A stretch of DNA of 6,075 nt, from positions 5,924 through 11,998 of the forward strand of contig JACNJG010000100.1 in NCBI GenBank assembly GCA_014382685.1. Reading direction: 5' to 3'. Shown one piece after another: positions 1 through 5,997 of this stretch. The notes beneath the pieces are model-generated. The model did not search any database, was not told the origin of the DNA, and saw only the letters and a program-made list of their open reading frames with translations. Made by a program: the position numbers and the translations under genes. Position 1 is the first letter of the stretch. Each line of letters starts with the position of its first letter. This DNA comes from Candidatus Cloacimonadota bacterium. Its GTDB lineage: Bacteria; Cloacimonadota; Cloacimonadia; JGIOTU-2.

Positions 1-21
1 AAGATGCTGTTAACACGATAA
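1..21 (+). CDS. possible last codons of an upstream gene (partial)
   Basis: The first reading frame gives K-M-L-L-T-R and then a TAA at 19-21, which lies 22 bases before a strong plus-strand terminator. That is a natural place for an upstream gene to stop. The second frame stops at 11-13. The third frame runs open through the terminator to a TAG at 162-164, which makes it a less likely gene end. Six residues cannot identify a product, and the choice of frame is an inference from the terminator position only. Confidence 0.25.
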   Translation, partial: KMLLTR

Positions 22-43
22 ATCTAAATCATATTTCAGATAT

Positions 44-74
44 AAAGTCCGTGTCTTATGATGCGGACTTTTTT
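44..74 (+). terminator. rho-independent terminator of the upstream gene
   Basis: AAAGTCCGTGTC (44-55) pairs with GATGCGGACTTT (60-71) as a 12-bp stem with two G-U pairs, closing a four-base TTAT loop. A run of six T (69-74) overlaps and follows the stem. The T-run lies on the plus-strand side only, so this stops transcription entering from the left and separates the upstream gene from the cluster that starts at 271. The reverse orientation has only three T after the stem and should be weak. Confidence 0.85.
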
Positions 75-101
75 ATGGTTCGAATCTTAATACTTAATAA
101 T

Positions 102-128
102 TTCTCTGTGTTCTCTGTGTTCTCTGTG
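102..128. repeat. three tandem copies of TTCTCTGTG
   Basis: The 9-base unit TTCTCTGTG occurs three times without mismatch at 102-110, 111-119 and 120-128, followed by GTT. On the other strand it reads as CACAGAGAA repeated. It lies in non-coding DNA between the upstream terminator and the first gene. From memory, short CTCTGTG-type strings are seen dispersed between genes in many environmental bacterial genomes, but I cannot verify a family here. It has no coding sense and no inverted-repeat partner in the window. Confidence 0.8.
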
Positions 129-270
129 GTTGAGTTCTTTTTGCTTACTGCTCCTTTGAGTTAGGGTTTTCATAACTTCATAAGATGGCAAATCGGAAAT
201 AATAGTTGACGTAAATTTCTCAACTTCATTTTTTGTAAAACCAAATTATCAAAAAGATAGTTAAATTTAT

Positions 271-1020
271 ATGAAAAAAAGAATTATTCTCGTAATCGGG
301 ATTCTCGTTCTCATACCTTTCATGCTCATTGCAAAAGTAACCTATCCTGCTCCTACACAGTGGGTAAATGATTTTGCAGGTGTGCTTTCCAGTAGTACGG
401 TACGCCAGTTGAACAATCTTGCACTCGAAATAAAGCAGAAAACGGGCTTTGAACTTGCAGTTGCAGTTGTGAAAGATCTGCAAGGTGAGGACTATTACAC
501 TTACGCAAATAAATTGTATGAAAAATGGGGAATCGGCAGCAAAGATGATGAGGGCTGCCTGATACTCATTGCAATAGATGAACGCAAGCTGAAGATCGAG
601 GTCGGTTATGGCGCAGAGGGTTTCATCACGGACGGACTTACCGGCGAGATCGCAGATACTTATATGGTTCCTTATCTCAGAAGTGATAATTGGGATCAGG
701 GTGTACTTCAAGGGTATCTTGCTCTTGCTTCCGTAGTAGGAAAGCATTATGGAGTGCAGTTCGATGGAGTTCCCGAAGGATCATATCAAGGTGGTGGTAA
801 AGCAGACGCCAGAAGCATTATCAAATTCATTATCGGGTTTATTGTCCTTATGTTGATACTTGGCGGGCGCATGGGATTTTTGCCATTCCTACTTCTTGGT
901 GGAATGGGTGGCGGAAGAAGTGCAGGCGGTAGCTGGAGCAGCGGTAGTGGCGGTTTCGGTGGATTCGGCGGCTTCGGAGGAGGCATGAGTGGAGGGGGAG
1001 GAGTAGGTAGAGGTTTCTGA
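271..1020 (+). CDS. TPM-domain (YgcG-type) secreted/membrane protein with glycine-rich tail
   Basis: This is a 249-residue TPM-domain protein. The N-terminus (1-21) is a hydrophobic signal or anchor with three basic residues in front. The TPM domain spans about residues 31-157. It opens with the hallmark WVNDFAGVLS (31-40) and contains the typical WGIG (86-89), the DDEGCLILIAID strand (92-103) and VGYGAEGFITD (111-121). A second hydrophobic segment at about 183-198 is followed by a short hydrophobic stretch and a 40-residue glycine-rich end (210-249) with FGG repeats (229-237), closing in GRGF. This is the standard YgcG-like layout: TPM outside the cytoplasm, one TM segment, Gly-rich tail. 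Family members have been linked to phosphatase activity and, in plant homologues, photosystem II repair, but the bacterial YgcG-like role is not established. No clear Shine-Dalgarno sequence precedes ATG 271, and the start is chosen because it gives the signal sequence. It is the first gene of the cluster, and its last codons carry the ribosome binding site of the next gene. Confidence 0.88.
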   Translation: MKKRIILVIGILVLIPFMLIAKVTYPAPTQWVNDFAGVLSSSTVRQLNNLALEIKQKTGFELAVAVVKDLQGEDYYTYANKLYEKWGIGSKDDEGCLILIAIDERKLKIEVGYGAEGFITDGLTGEIADTYMVPYLRSDNWDQGVLQGYLALASVVGKHYGVQFDGVPEGSYQGGGKADARSIIKFIIGFIVLMLILGGRMGFLPFLLLGGMGGGRSAGGSWSSGSGGFGGFGGFGGGMSGGGGVGRGF

Positions 1021-1022
1021 TG
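1009..1022 (+). promoter_or_regulatory. ribosome binding site and TGATG coupling junction
   Basis: AGAGG at 1009-1013 lies six bases before ATG 1020 and sits inside the last codons of the TPM gene. The TPM stop (TGA 1018-1020) and the next start (ATG 1020-1022) share one base. This arrangement normally couples translation of the second gene to termination of the first. It also fixes the start of the downstream gene. Confidence 0.7.
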
Positions 1023-1592
1023 CCCTGGTATTTGATCATTATAATATTTATACTTAATATTCTCTGGGGAATAGGATTTTTCTATTTCCTTCTTCTTATC
1101 GTCTTTCATCCGAGAAAGAAACCAAAACTATTCGGGAAAGAGCTTCCCATCGTTGGAGTTCTTGTATTCTTCAGAAACAAGCTTGCAAAAATACTCACTG
1201 AAAAATATGAAACTTATATAGAACGCTTCCCGGGTGGTGTGGTGAATGTAAAGAAAGAGGAATTCATTCGAACCACCTATGAAAAGGTTCAGAAATGGAC
1301 TGAAGAACAGGCATTTCTGCAGAAGCTTCCATCCTTCATCCAAAAGCCGGTTCTATCTTTTATACAGGTTGTAACAAATCATTTATTAAAAGAACTGTTC
1401 CGCAACTTCATTCCCAATCTTGCTGAAAGATACGAAATTAAAGAAAAAATTTTCGAACTTATATCAGATAAAAACATGAAATTTATTGAAGATAAAGCAA
1501 AATATCATCTCACAAAACCATTAGTCATCATAGGGGCTTCTTTCGGATTGCTATTCGGTTTATTAAACCTTGTTTTGCTCATAATCTTCTAA
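1020..1592 (+). CDS. small membrane protein, reduced DUF445-like
   Basis: This is a 190-residue protein with a hydrophobic segment at each end (about 4-29 and 168-190) and a charged, helical middle (about 50-165), so it is probably a membrane-anchored hairpin. Residues 24-57 (LLLIVFHP, then KPKLFGKELPIVG, then R-x-K-L-A) resemble the DUF445 signature in which an LFRP motif is followed by G-x-x-L-P-x-x-G and R-x-x-L-A. The end (PLVIIGASFGLLFGLL) resembles the C-terminal glycine-rich membrane segment of the short, about 200-residue DUF445 proteins. The usual TNW of the first membrane segment is not present. The assignment is by eye and tentative; the alternative is an unrelated two-TM protein. 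DUF445 function is unknown. It overlaps the TPM gene by one base and its TAA (1590-1592) directly abuts the next open frame, so it should belong to the same transcript. Confidence 0.8.
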   Translation: MPWYLIIIIFILNILWGIGFFYFLLLIVFHPRKKPKLFGKELPIVGVLVFFRNKLAKILTEKYETYIERFPGGVVNVKKEEFIRTTYEKVQKWTEEQAFLQKLPSFIQKPVLSFIQVVTNHLLKELFRNFIPNLAERYEIKEKIFELISDKNMKFIEDKAKYHLTKPLVIIGASFGLLFGLLNLVLLIIF

Positions 1593-1604
1593 ATGAAAAA
1601 AAGA

Positions 1605-1616
1605 GAGGTCTTCGTG
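1605..1616 (+). promoter_or_regulatory. ribosome binding site supporting GTG start at 1614
   Basis: AGAGAGG ends at 1608, five bases before GTG 1614. The in-frame ATG at 1593 directly follows the preceding stop codon and has only TTGCTCATAATCTTCTAA in front, with no purine-rich site. The GTG start also gives a cleaner signal peptide: two Lys, a hydrophobic core and a cut after S-Y-A. The purine-rich site would itself be coding if ATG 1593 were used. Confidence 0.6.
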
Positions 1617-2855
1617 AAAAAAATATTCATCTGTGCACTAATACTATTATGTGCAGGCATGTCTTATGCCGAAACTTTTAACATTGATAAGGTCATCCGG
1701 ATCGGGCTGGAAAATTCCTATGACATCACAAACCAAACCTACACACTGAAGAAATCAAAGCAAAGTCTCTACTCGTCATTCCTCGACCTTCTGCCCGGTG
1801 CGAACTATTCCATCTCCAATACAGAAACTGCGAACACATCGACAAAATCCGGCAGTATCAGCATTTCTGAAACAATCTATAGTGACGACTATCGTTACTT
1901 CAACATCACAAATAGTCTCTCATCTCTAAGGAAAAGTAAGATCGATCTTGAGATCACGAGAAAAAACCTAATTTATAATATCATCTCATCCTATCTGAAT
2001 GTGCTTCTTAAGGAAAAACTATATGAAGTTTCCAAGATGGCGCTTAATATAGCAAAGATGAATTATGATGAAACAAAAACCCTGAGAACTTACGGCAAAG
2101 TTTCCGAGCTCGATATGCAACAGTCGGAAATCGATCTTTCACGTGCCCAGATCGATTCCTTGAAATCCGATTATGACTATGAGAACAGCAAAATGGATCT
2201 GTGCTTTCTGCTGAGCATCGATTTCGATGAGAGCTACACTTTTGCAGAGCTCGATTATACTTTTACCGCAGATCCGACATTTGATCTGGACATTGATAAA
2301 AATCTTACTGTAAATTCCTATAAAGAAAGCATAAAACAGTCCAAGCTGAATTATGTAAAGAATTGGCTGGAATTCATTCCTACATTGAGCTTTTCGGTGA
2401 ACAAGAAACTCGATTGGGAAAAGGGTGGTCTCTTTGATTTTGACGCAAAAAGTTCACCGGTTCAATACACGCTGGCACTTTCCTACCCGTTGCTCAATCC
2501 ATTGAAGAATCTTCCTGCGAACAGGACTTCACATTATAGTTATAAGCAGACAAAACTTCTGTACGAGCATAAGAAAAAGGAAGAGCAGCAGGATTTTGTG
2601 CAGGCAGTAAAAAACTTCAACCAGCTTCAGCAGAGCTATGAACTCGCAAAGAAACAGGAAAACCTATCAGAAATGCATTTCAATCTGGTGAATGAAAAAT
2701 TCCGTCTCGGGCAAGCAGATCTGACCGAGCTGGAAAAAGCACGCCAGGAACGCTTTCAGAGTATGAGCTCCAGGATAAGCCAGTATTATTTACTTATAAT
2801 GGCTCAGGAAAATATTCATTTGATCACAAACGATAAATTATTAAATAGATATTAA
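1614..2855 (+). CDS. TolC-family outer-membrane efflux channel
   Basis: This encodes 413 residues from the GTG start, or 420 if ATG 1593 is used. In GTG numbering, residues 1-19 are a signal peptide (KK, a hydrophobic core, cut after SYA before ETF). The mature protein has the duplicated TolC-type (OEP) layout. The first half begins with FNIDKVIRIGLENSYDI and has the helical hairpin whose tip region reads YGKVSELDMQQSEIDLSRAQ. The second half repeats this with FRLGQADLTELEKARQERF. Between the helices lie serine-, threonine- and tyrosine-rich stretches expected to form the outer-membrane beta-barrel. Length and motifs match the family, in which trimers form a channel across the outer membrane and periplasm. 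It abuts the DUF445-like gene, and 11 bases separate it from the adaptor gene. No lipobox is seen: the LLC at 11-13 lacks the small residue required before the cysteine. The substrate cannot be read from the sequence. Confidence 0.9.
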   Translation: MKKIFICALILLCAGMSYAETFNIDKVIRIGLENSYDITNQTYTLKKSKQSLYSSFLDLLPGANYSISNTETANTSTKSGSISISETIYSDDYRYFNITNSLSSLRKSKIDLEITRKNLIYNIISSYLNVLLKEKLYEVSKMALNIAKMNYDETKTLRTYGKVSELDMQQSEIDLSRAQIDSLKSDYDYENSKMDLCFLLSIDFDESYTFAELDYTFTADPTFDLDIDKNLTVNSYKESIKQSKLNYVKNWLEFIPTLSFSVNKKLDWEKGGLFDFDAKSSPVQYTLALSYPLLNPLKNLPANRTSHYSYKQTKLLYEHKKKEEQQDFVQAVKNFNQLQQSYELAKKQENLSEMHFNLVNEKFRLGQADLTELEKARQERFQSMSSRISQYYLLIMAQENIHLITNDKLLNRY

Positions 2856-2866
2856 GGCAGGTTAGT

Positions 2867-4000
2867 ATGAAAAAATTTGTATGGATCATAATCGCAGTAG
2901 TTATTATTGTAGTGGTTGTAGTTTCTGTGACAGGTAAAAAGAAAACCTCCGAACAGGAAGGTGATAAGAAGACCCCAACAGCAGTTGCCAAGATCGATGA
3001 CATCTCAATCGTGCTCGATGAAGTAGGGGAGATACGCCCGGTTAAAGAAGTGAGTGTAAAATCAAAACTGAGTGGACGCATTATAAAGATGTTCGTTGAA
3101 GAAGGACAGTACATTAATGAAGCTGATATCATTGCAGAAATCGAGCCGGATATGGCACAGGCGCAGACCCTTTCCAGGATAAAAAGCACCCTGAAAACAA
3201 CAGAGATCAATCTTGATAACGCCAAGAAAGATCATGAATCCAGCAAAGAATTATACGAGAAAAACCTTATCTCCGATGAAAAGTGGCGCGATGCACAGAA
3301 TGCTCTTAAATTAGCCCAGATCAGCTATGATTCTGCCTTAGAGCAACATCAGTTAGTCGAGGAGATAGGTATTCAAGAAACAAAGCTGAAAGTTACAGCT
3401 CCTGCTTCGGGTATGATCATACATAAAAATGTTGAAGAAGGGGAGATGGTCGTTTCCAGCGAATCCTATTCAGGAGGAACAGTGCTCATAACCATTGCAG
3501 ATCTCTCGCGGATGATCATCCTGACAGATATAAATGAGGTTGATATAGGTAAGATCTCTCTTGGAAGGGAAGCAAAGATGACTATCGATGCATTCCCGGA
3601 TAAAAAATTTGGCGGAAAGATCACGCACATCTCACCGATGGCAACGATCGGCAACAATAATATTCGAATATTCCAGGTAAAAGTCTCGATCGAAGATAAT
3701 TTGAAAGAGCTTCGCCCCGGCATGAGCGCCAATGTGACCATTATCGGAAAGACGAGGAAGAGCGTTGTAACGATTCCCATACAGGCAATATTTCAGGATG
3801 ATGACGGAAACGATATCGTATATGTGGTGAAATCCGATACGCTTATTACATCCGCAATTGTGAAAATCGGCATCAACGATCTGCAAAAAGTGGAAATTCT
3901 TGAAGGCGTTGCTGAAGGTGACACGATCTCTCTCGTAGAAAAATATGATCCCAATCAGGGAGGAGCGGACTTTAAAAGCGGAATGAGAATGCGTAAATAA
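2867..4000 (+). CDS. HlyD/MacA-like membrane fusion (periplasmic adaptor) protein
   Basis: This 377-residue protein links an inner-membrane transporter to the TolC-like channel encoded just upstream. Residues 4-22 are one hydrophobic anchor (KKFVWIII followed by an I/V run), with no lipobox cysteine, so it is membrane-anchored rather than lipidated. Residues about 62-95 are the first half of a lipoyl-like domain (SGRIIKMFVEEGQYI). Residues about 97-171 form the helical hairpin. Residues about 173-196 complete the lipoyl domain with APASG (178-182) and VEEGEMVV. The beta-barrel (about 205-300) includes LRPGMSANV, and the C-terminal membrane-proximal domain follows. At the hairpin tip, L129 and S136 fit the R-x3-L-x6-S TolC-docking motif, but the Arg position is S125. 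AAGGCAGG overlaps the stop of the TolC-like gene and ends five bases before ATG 2867. The layout is closest to MacA/YknX-type adaptors for ABC exporters, but RND-type use cannot be excluded because no pump gene is in the window. Confidence 0.9.
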   Translation: MKKFVWIIIAVVIIVVVVVSVTGKKKTSEQEGDKKTPTAVAKIDDISIVLDEVGEIRPVKEVSVKSKLSGRIIKMFVEEGQYINEADIIAEIEPDMAQAQTLSRIKSTLKTTEINLDNAKKDHESSKELYEKNLISDEKWRDAQNALKLAQISYDSALEQHQLVEEIGIQETKLKVTAPASGMIIHKNVEEGEMVVSSESYSGGTVLITIADLSRMIILTDINEVDIGKISLGREAKMTIDAFPDKKFGGKITHISPMATIGNNNIRIFQVKVSIEDNLKELRPGMSANVTIIGKTRKSVVTIPIQAIFQDDDGNDIVYVVKSDTLITSAIVKIGINDLQKVEILEGVAEGDTISLVEKYDPNQGGADFKSGMRMRK

Positions 4001-4002
4001 TA

Positions 4003-4018
4003 CACAAATATATTTGTG
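4003..4018. promoter_or_regulatory. perfect 16-base palindrome before the malic enzyme gene
   Basis: CACAAATATATTTGTG reads identically on both strands. It fills half of the 32-base gap between the adaptor gene and the malic enzyme gene, and its last G is the first base of the GGAGG ribosome binding site. It is not a terminator: the stem is A/T-rich and no T-run follows. A perfect two-fold symmetric site is typical of an operator for a dimeric regulator. In RNA, a 6-bp stem with an AUAU loop could partly mask the ribosome binding site. Which of these applies, if either, is inference. A possible -10-like AATAAT (3996-4001) lies just upstream without a convincing -35. Confidence 0.5.
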
Positions 4019-4035
4019 GAGGAAAAAAATAAATG
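4018..4035 (+). promoter_or_regulatory. strong ribosome binding site for malic enzyme
   Basis: GGAGG at 4018-4022 is the best Shine-Dalgarno match in the window, ten A/T bases before ATG 4033. It supports that start and suggests well-expressed translation compared with the upstream genes. Confidence 0.7.
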
Positions 4036-5487
4036 AAAAAAGTCGATTTGTCATTGAAGAATTTGGACGAAGTCTTTCCTGATGACTTCACCGAAGAACA
4101 GAAAGCTCGAGCGAAAACTTTATTTTTGAAAAAGCTGGCAGCATTAGCCCATCGTTTTTACAGTGGAAAGATCCAGACCGTGCCAAAAGCAGCAGTTTTT
4201 GGCTTCAATTGGTTCAATGTATGGTACACCCCGGGCGTGTCCAAGATATCAACAACTATTCGTGATGATAATGATACTTCTTTTGAGCTTTCCAACAGAG
4301 GCAATTTCGTTGCTGTTGTGAGTGACTCAACACGTGTGCTGGGAGATGGTGACTGTACTCCTCCGGGAGGTCTCGGAGTGATGGAAGGAAAAGCATTCCT
4401 CATGAAATATCTCGGTGGTGTGGACGCAGTTGCATTGTGCATTGATAGCTATAATGATAAAGGCGAGCACGATCCGGATAAGATCATTGAATTTGTGAAA
4501 ATGTGCCAGCCCAGTTTTGGAGCGATCAATCTTGAAGATATTTCGCAGCCAAATTGTTATAAAGTGCTGGATACGCTTCGTGAAGAATGCGATATTCCAG
4601 TATGGCATGATGATGCTCAAGGTACTGCTTGTGTGACACTTGCCGGACTTGTCAATGCGCTGAAACTGGCAGACAAGAAGATCGGTGATGTACGCATCGC
4701 GATGCTTGGCGCAGGTGCTTCTAATACTACGATAGCCAGGATCATTATTACTGCTGGCGGCGATACCAACAAGATAATCATGTTTGATTCCAAAGGCGGA
4801 TTGCATGCAGGCAGAGAAGACATCAAAGCCGATAAACGCTTCTATCGCAAGTGGGAACTCTGTGAAAAGACAAATCCTGACAGGATCAATGATTTTGCAG
4901 AAGCATGCAAGGGCGCAGATGTTCTTATTGCACTTTCCAAACCGGGTCCGGATACAGTGAAGCCCGAGTGGATAAGCTCGATGGCAGATAAATCAATTGT
5001 CTTTACATGTGCAAATCCCGTGCCGGAAATCTATCCCTATGCAGCCAAAGAAGCTGGAGCATTCATCGTTGCTACCGGGCGCGGTGATTTCCCGAACCAG
5101 GTAAATAATTCACTTGGGTTCCCGGGTATTCTAAAAGGTGCTCTAATGGTCCGTGCAAAGAAAGTTACAGATAAGATGGCTATTGCTGCTGCCTATTCTC
5201 TAGCAAATTATGCAGAAAAACGCGGTATCGATCCGGAAAATATAGTTCCTACTATGGATGAAGCGAATGTCTTCCCGGAAGAAGCTGCCGATGTTGCAAT
5301 GCAGGCGATCAAAGATGGTGTTGCCAGAATAAAAATGACCCGCGAAGAGGCATTCAATAAAGCGAAAAGAGATATTGAATATGCGCGAAATCTCACCACG
5401 TCACTTACTGAGAATGGTTTTATCAAATCTCCTGATCAGGAGATGCTTCAGGATGCATTAAAGTGGGCTGTTGAACAGGTGCAGTAA
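4033..5487 (+). CDS. divergent malic enzyme (malate to pyruvate + CO2)
   Basis: This 484-residue protein belongs to the malic enzyme family, which oxidatively decarboxylates malate to pyruvate with NAD(P)+ and a divalent metal in the cytoplasm. The expected residues are present. The catalytic Tyr is Y65 in YTPGV (65-69) and the catalytic Lys is K120 in VMEGKA (116-121). The metal ligands are E168 and D169 (INLEDI) and D194 (HDDAQGTA, 192-199). The dinucleotide fold starts at LGAGASN (225-231), with D252 after the second strand. ANPVPEI and GRGDFPNQVNNSLGFPG complete the signature. D252 would suit NAD, but many relatives have an acidic residue there, so the cofactor is left open. Unusual features are the loop GDGDCTPPGGLG (104-115) in place of the usual GLGNIGPEAALP, HDDAQGTA in place of HDDQHGTA, and W64 before the catalytic Tyr. 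An N-terminal helical extension of about 30 residues makes it longer than most short bacterial forms, and it has no phosphotransacetylase tail. It ends just before a strong terminator. Confidence 0.92.
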   Translation: MKKVDLSLKNLDEVFPDDFTEEQKARAKTLFLKKLAALAHRFYSGKIQTVPKAAVFGFNWFNVWYTPGVSKISTTIRDDNDTSFELSNRGNFVAVVSDSTRVLGDGDCTPPGGLGVMEGKAFLMKYLGGVDAVALCIDSYNDKGEHDPDKIIEFVKMCQPSFGAINLEDISQPNCYKVLDTLREECDIPVWHDDAQGTACVTLAGLVNALKLADKKIGDVRIAMLGAGASNTTIARIIITAGGDTNKIIMFDSKGGLHAGREDIKADKRFYRKWELCEKTNPDRINDFAEACKGADVLIALSKPGPDTVKPEWISSMADKSIVFTCANPVPEIYPYAAKEAGAFIVATGRGDFPNQVNNSLGFPGILKGALMVRAKKVTDKMAIAAAYSLANYAEKRGIDPENIVPTMDEANVFPEEAADVAMQAIKDGVARIKMTREEAFNKAKRDIEYARNLTTSLTENGFIKSPDQEMLQDALKWAVEQVQ

Positions 5488-5514
5488 AACTCTTACTAAT
5501 AAATTTAACACACT

Positions 5515-5547
5515 CGGCTTAAGAATTTCTTGAGCCGGTTTTTTTTT
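5515..5547 (+). terminator. rho-independent terminator after malic enzyme
   Basis: CGGCTTAAG (5515-5523) pairs with CTTGAGCCG (5529-5537) through nine base pairs, including one G-U, around a short AATTT loop. Nine T (5539-5547) follow after one G. It lies 27 bases after the malic enzyme stop and should end the plus-strand transcript. Its T-run overlaps the stop codon of the convergent RDD gene. Read from the other strand the same stem has no T-run after it, so termination in that direction would be weaker. Confidence 0.9.
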
Positions 5548-5962
5548 ATTCCTCTCTCACCACAACTGTTCCAGCAACAAGATCGTGCAGCCCTTGATGT
5601 TTTTTTGTGAAGATAATGAGCAGTATTCCCAATCCAAAAACAAGTATAGAGAATATTTTTACTACGAAACGCAAAAGAGCGGTCGTGAATGTAATTCTGG
5701 AATCTTCGTGACTGTTTTGCACTTGAATACCGATTAATAATTTCCCAATAGTTCCCTGCAAAGAAGAGCTTTCGAGTGAGCAGAAATAAATAATGATCAT
5801 AATGATATACATAATAATGTAAGTATCAAATATGAAACCCCATGCATCCTCTAAGAAGATGCAGATAGAACCGCATACGTAGTATAGTGCTAATATGAAA
5901 GGCAGATCAAGTAAAAATGCCGCAAATCGCCGAAATATGCTCGCATAAGTTGCTGTGCTCAT
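5546..5962 (-). CDS. RDD-family small membrane protein
   Basis: This 138-residue protein has the RDD family pattern. R12 and D19 lie in the first membrane segment (RRFAAFLLD, 11-19), followed by further membrane segments at about 43-60 and 100-118. The conserved GTIGKLLIGIQV (70-81) lies in the middle, and QGLHDLVAGTVVV (123-135), with the last conserved Asp at 127, comes at the end. Family function is mostly unknown; some members have been proposed to act in ion or solute transport. Two Met codons are adjacent (ATGATG). The second, at 5962, is preferred because GGAG (5968-5971) lies five bases upstream of it but only two from the first, at 5965. It is transcribed towards the malic enzyme gene, and its stop codon lies in that gene's terminator T-run. 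It appears complete and stands alone within the window. Confidence 0.88.
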   Translation of the reverse strand: MSTATYASIFRRFAAFLLDLPFILALYYVCGSICIFLEDAWGFIFDTYIIMYIIMIIIYFCSLESSSLQGTIGKLLIGIQVQNSHEDSRITFTTALLRFVVKIFSILVFGLGILLIIFTKKHQGLHDLVAGTVVVREE

Positions 5963-5991
5963 CATTTCTCCACATAAATACGCTCATCAGA

Positions 5992-5997
5992 ATTATA
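5992..5997 (-). promoter_or_regulatory. likely -10 box of the RDD gene
   Basis: On the minus strand this reads TATAAT, an exact match to the sigma-70 -10 consensus, about 30 bases upstream of the preferred start at 5962. A transcript starting near 5985 would have a short leader carrying the GGAG site. The expected -35 position (about 6015-6020) reads TCAATG on this strand, a poor match, so the call rests on the -10 hexamer and its location. Confidence 0.4.

Noticed and set aside
172..180. ATAACTTCA resembling part of a loxP arm
   Set aside because: The match is too short, and there is no inverted partner, spacer or recombinase gene nearby.
206..261. Promoter for the cluster (TTGACG 206-211, or TTGTAA 233-238 with GATAGT 256-261)
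   Set aside because: TTGACG has no acceptable -10 at 16-18 bases. The second pair would start transcription only a few bases before ATG 271. A promoter is expected in this gap, but I cannot place it.
226..747. 173-residue minus-strand open frame
   Set aside because: It lies opposite the clearly recognisable TPM domain, with no motif or ribosome binding site. It is an antisense shadow.
786..1109. Proline-rich 107-residue minus-strand open frame
   Set aside because: It is the antisense shadow of the glycine-rich TPM tail (Gly codons GGN read as Pro codons CCN on the other strand). It has no family resemblance.
4003..4018. Palindrome as a transcription terminator of the adaptor gene
   Set aside because: The stem is short and almost all A/T, and it is followed by GGAGG rather than a T-run.
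4158..4826. Several minus-strand open frames inside the malic enzyme gene
   Set aside because: The plus strand encodes a well-conserved enzyme across the whole span; the antisense frames show no domain or start signal.
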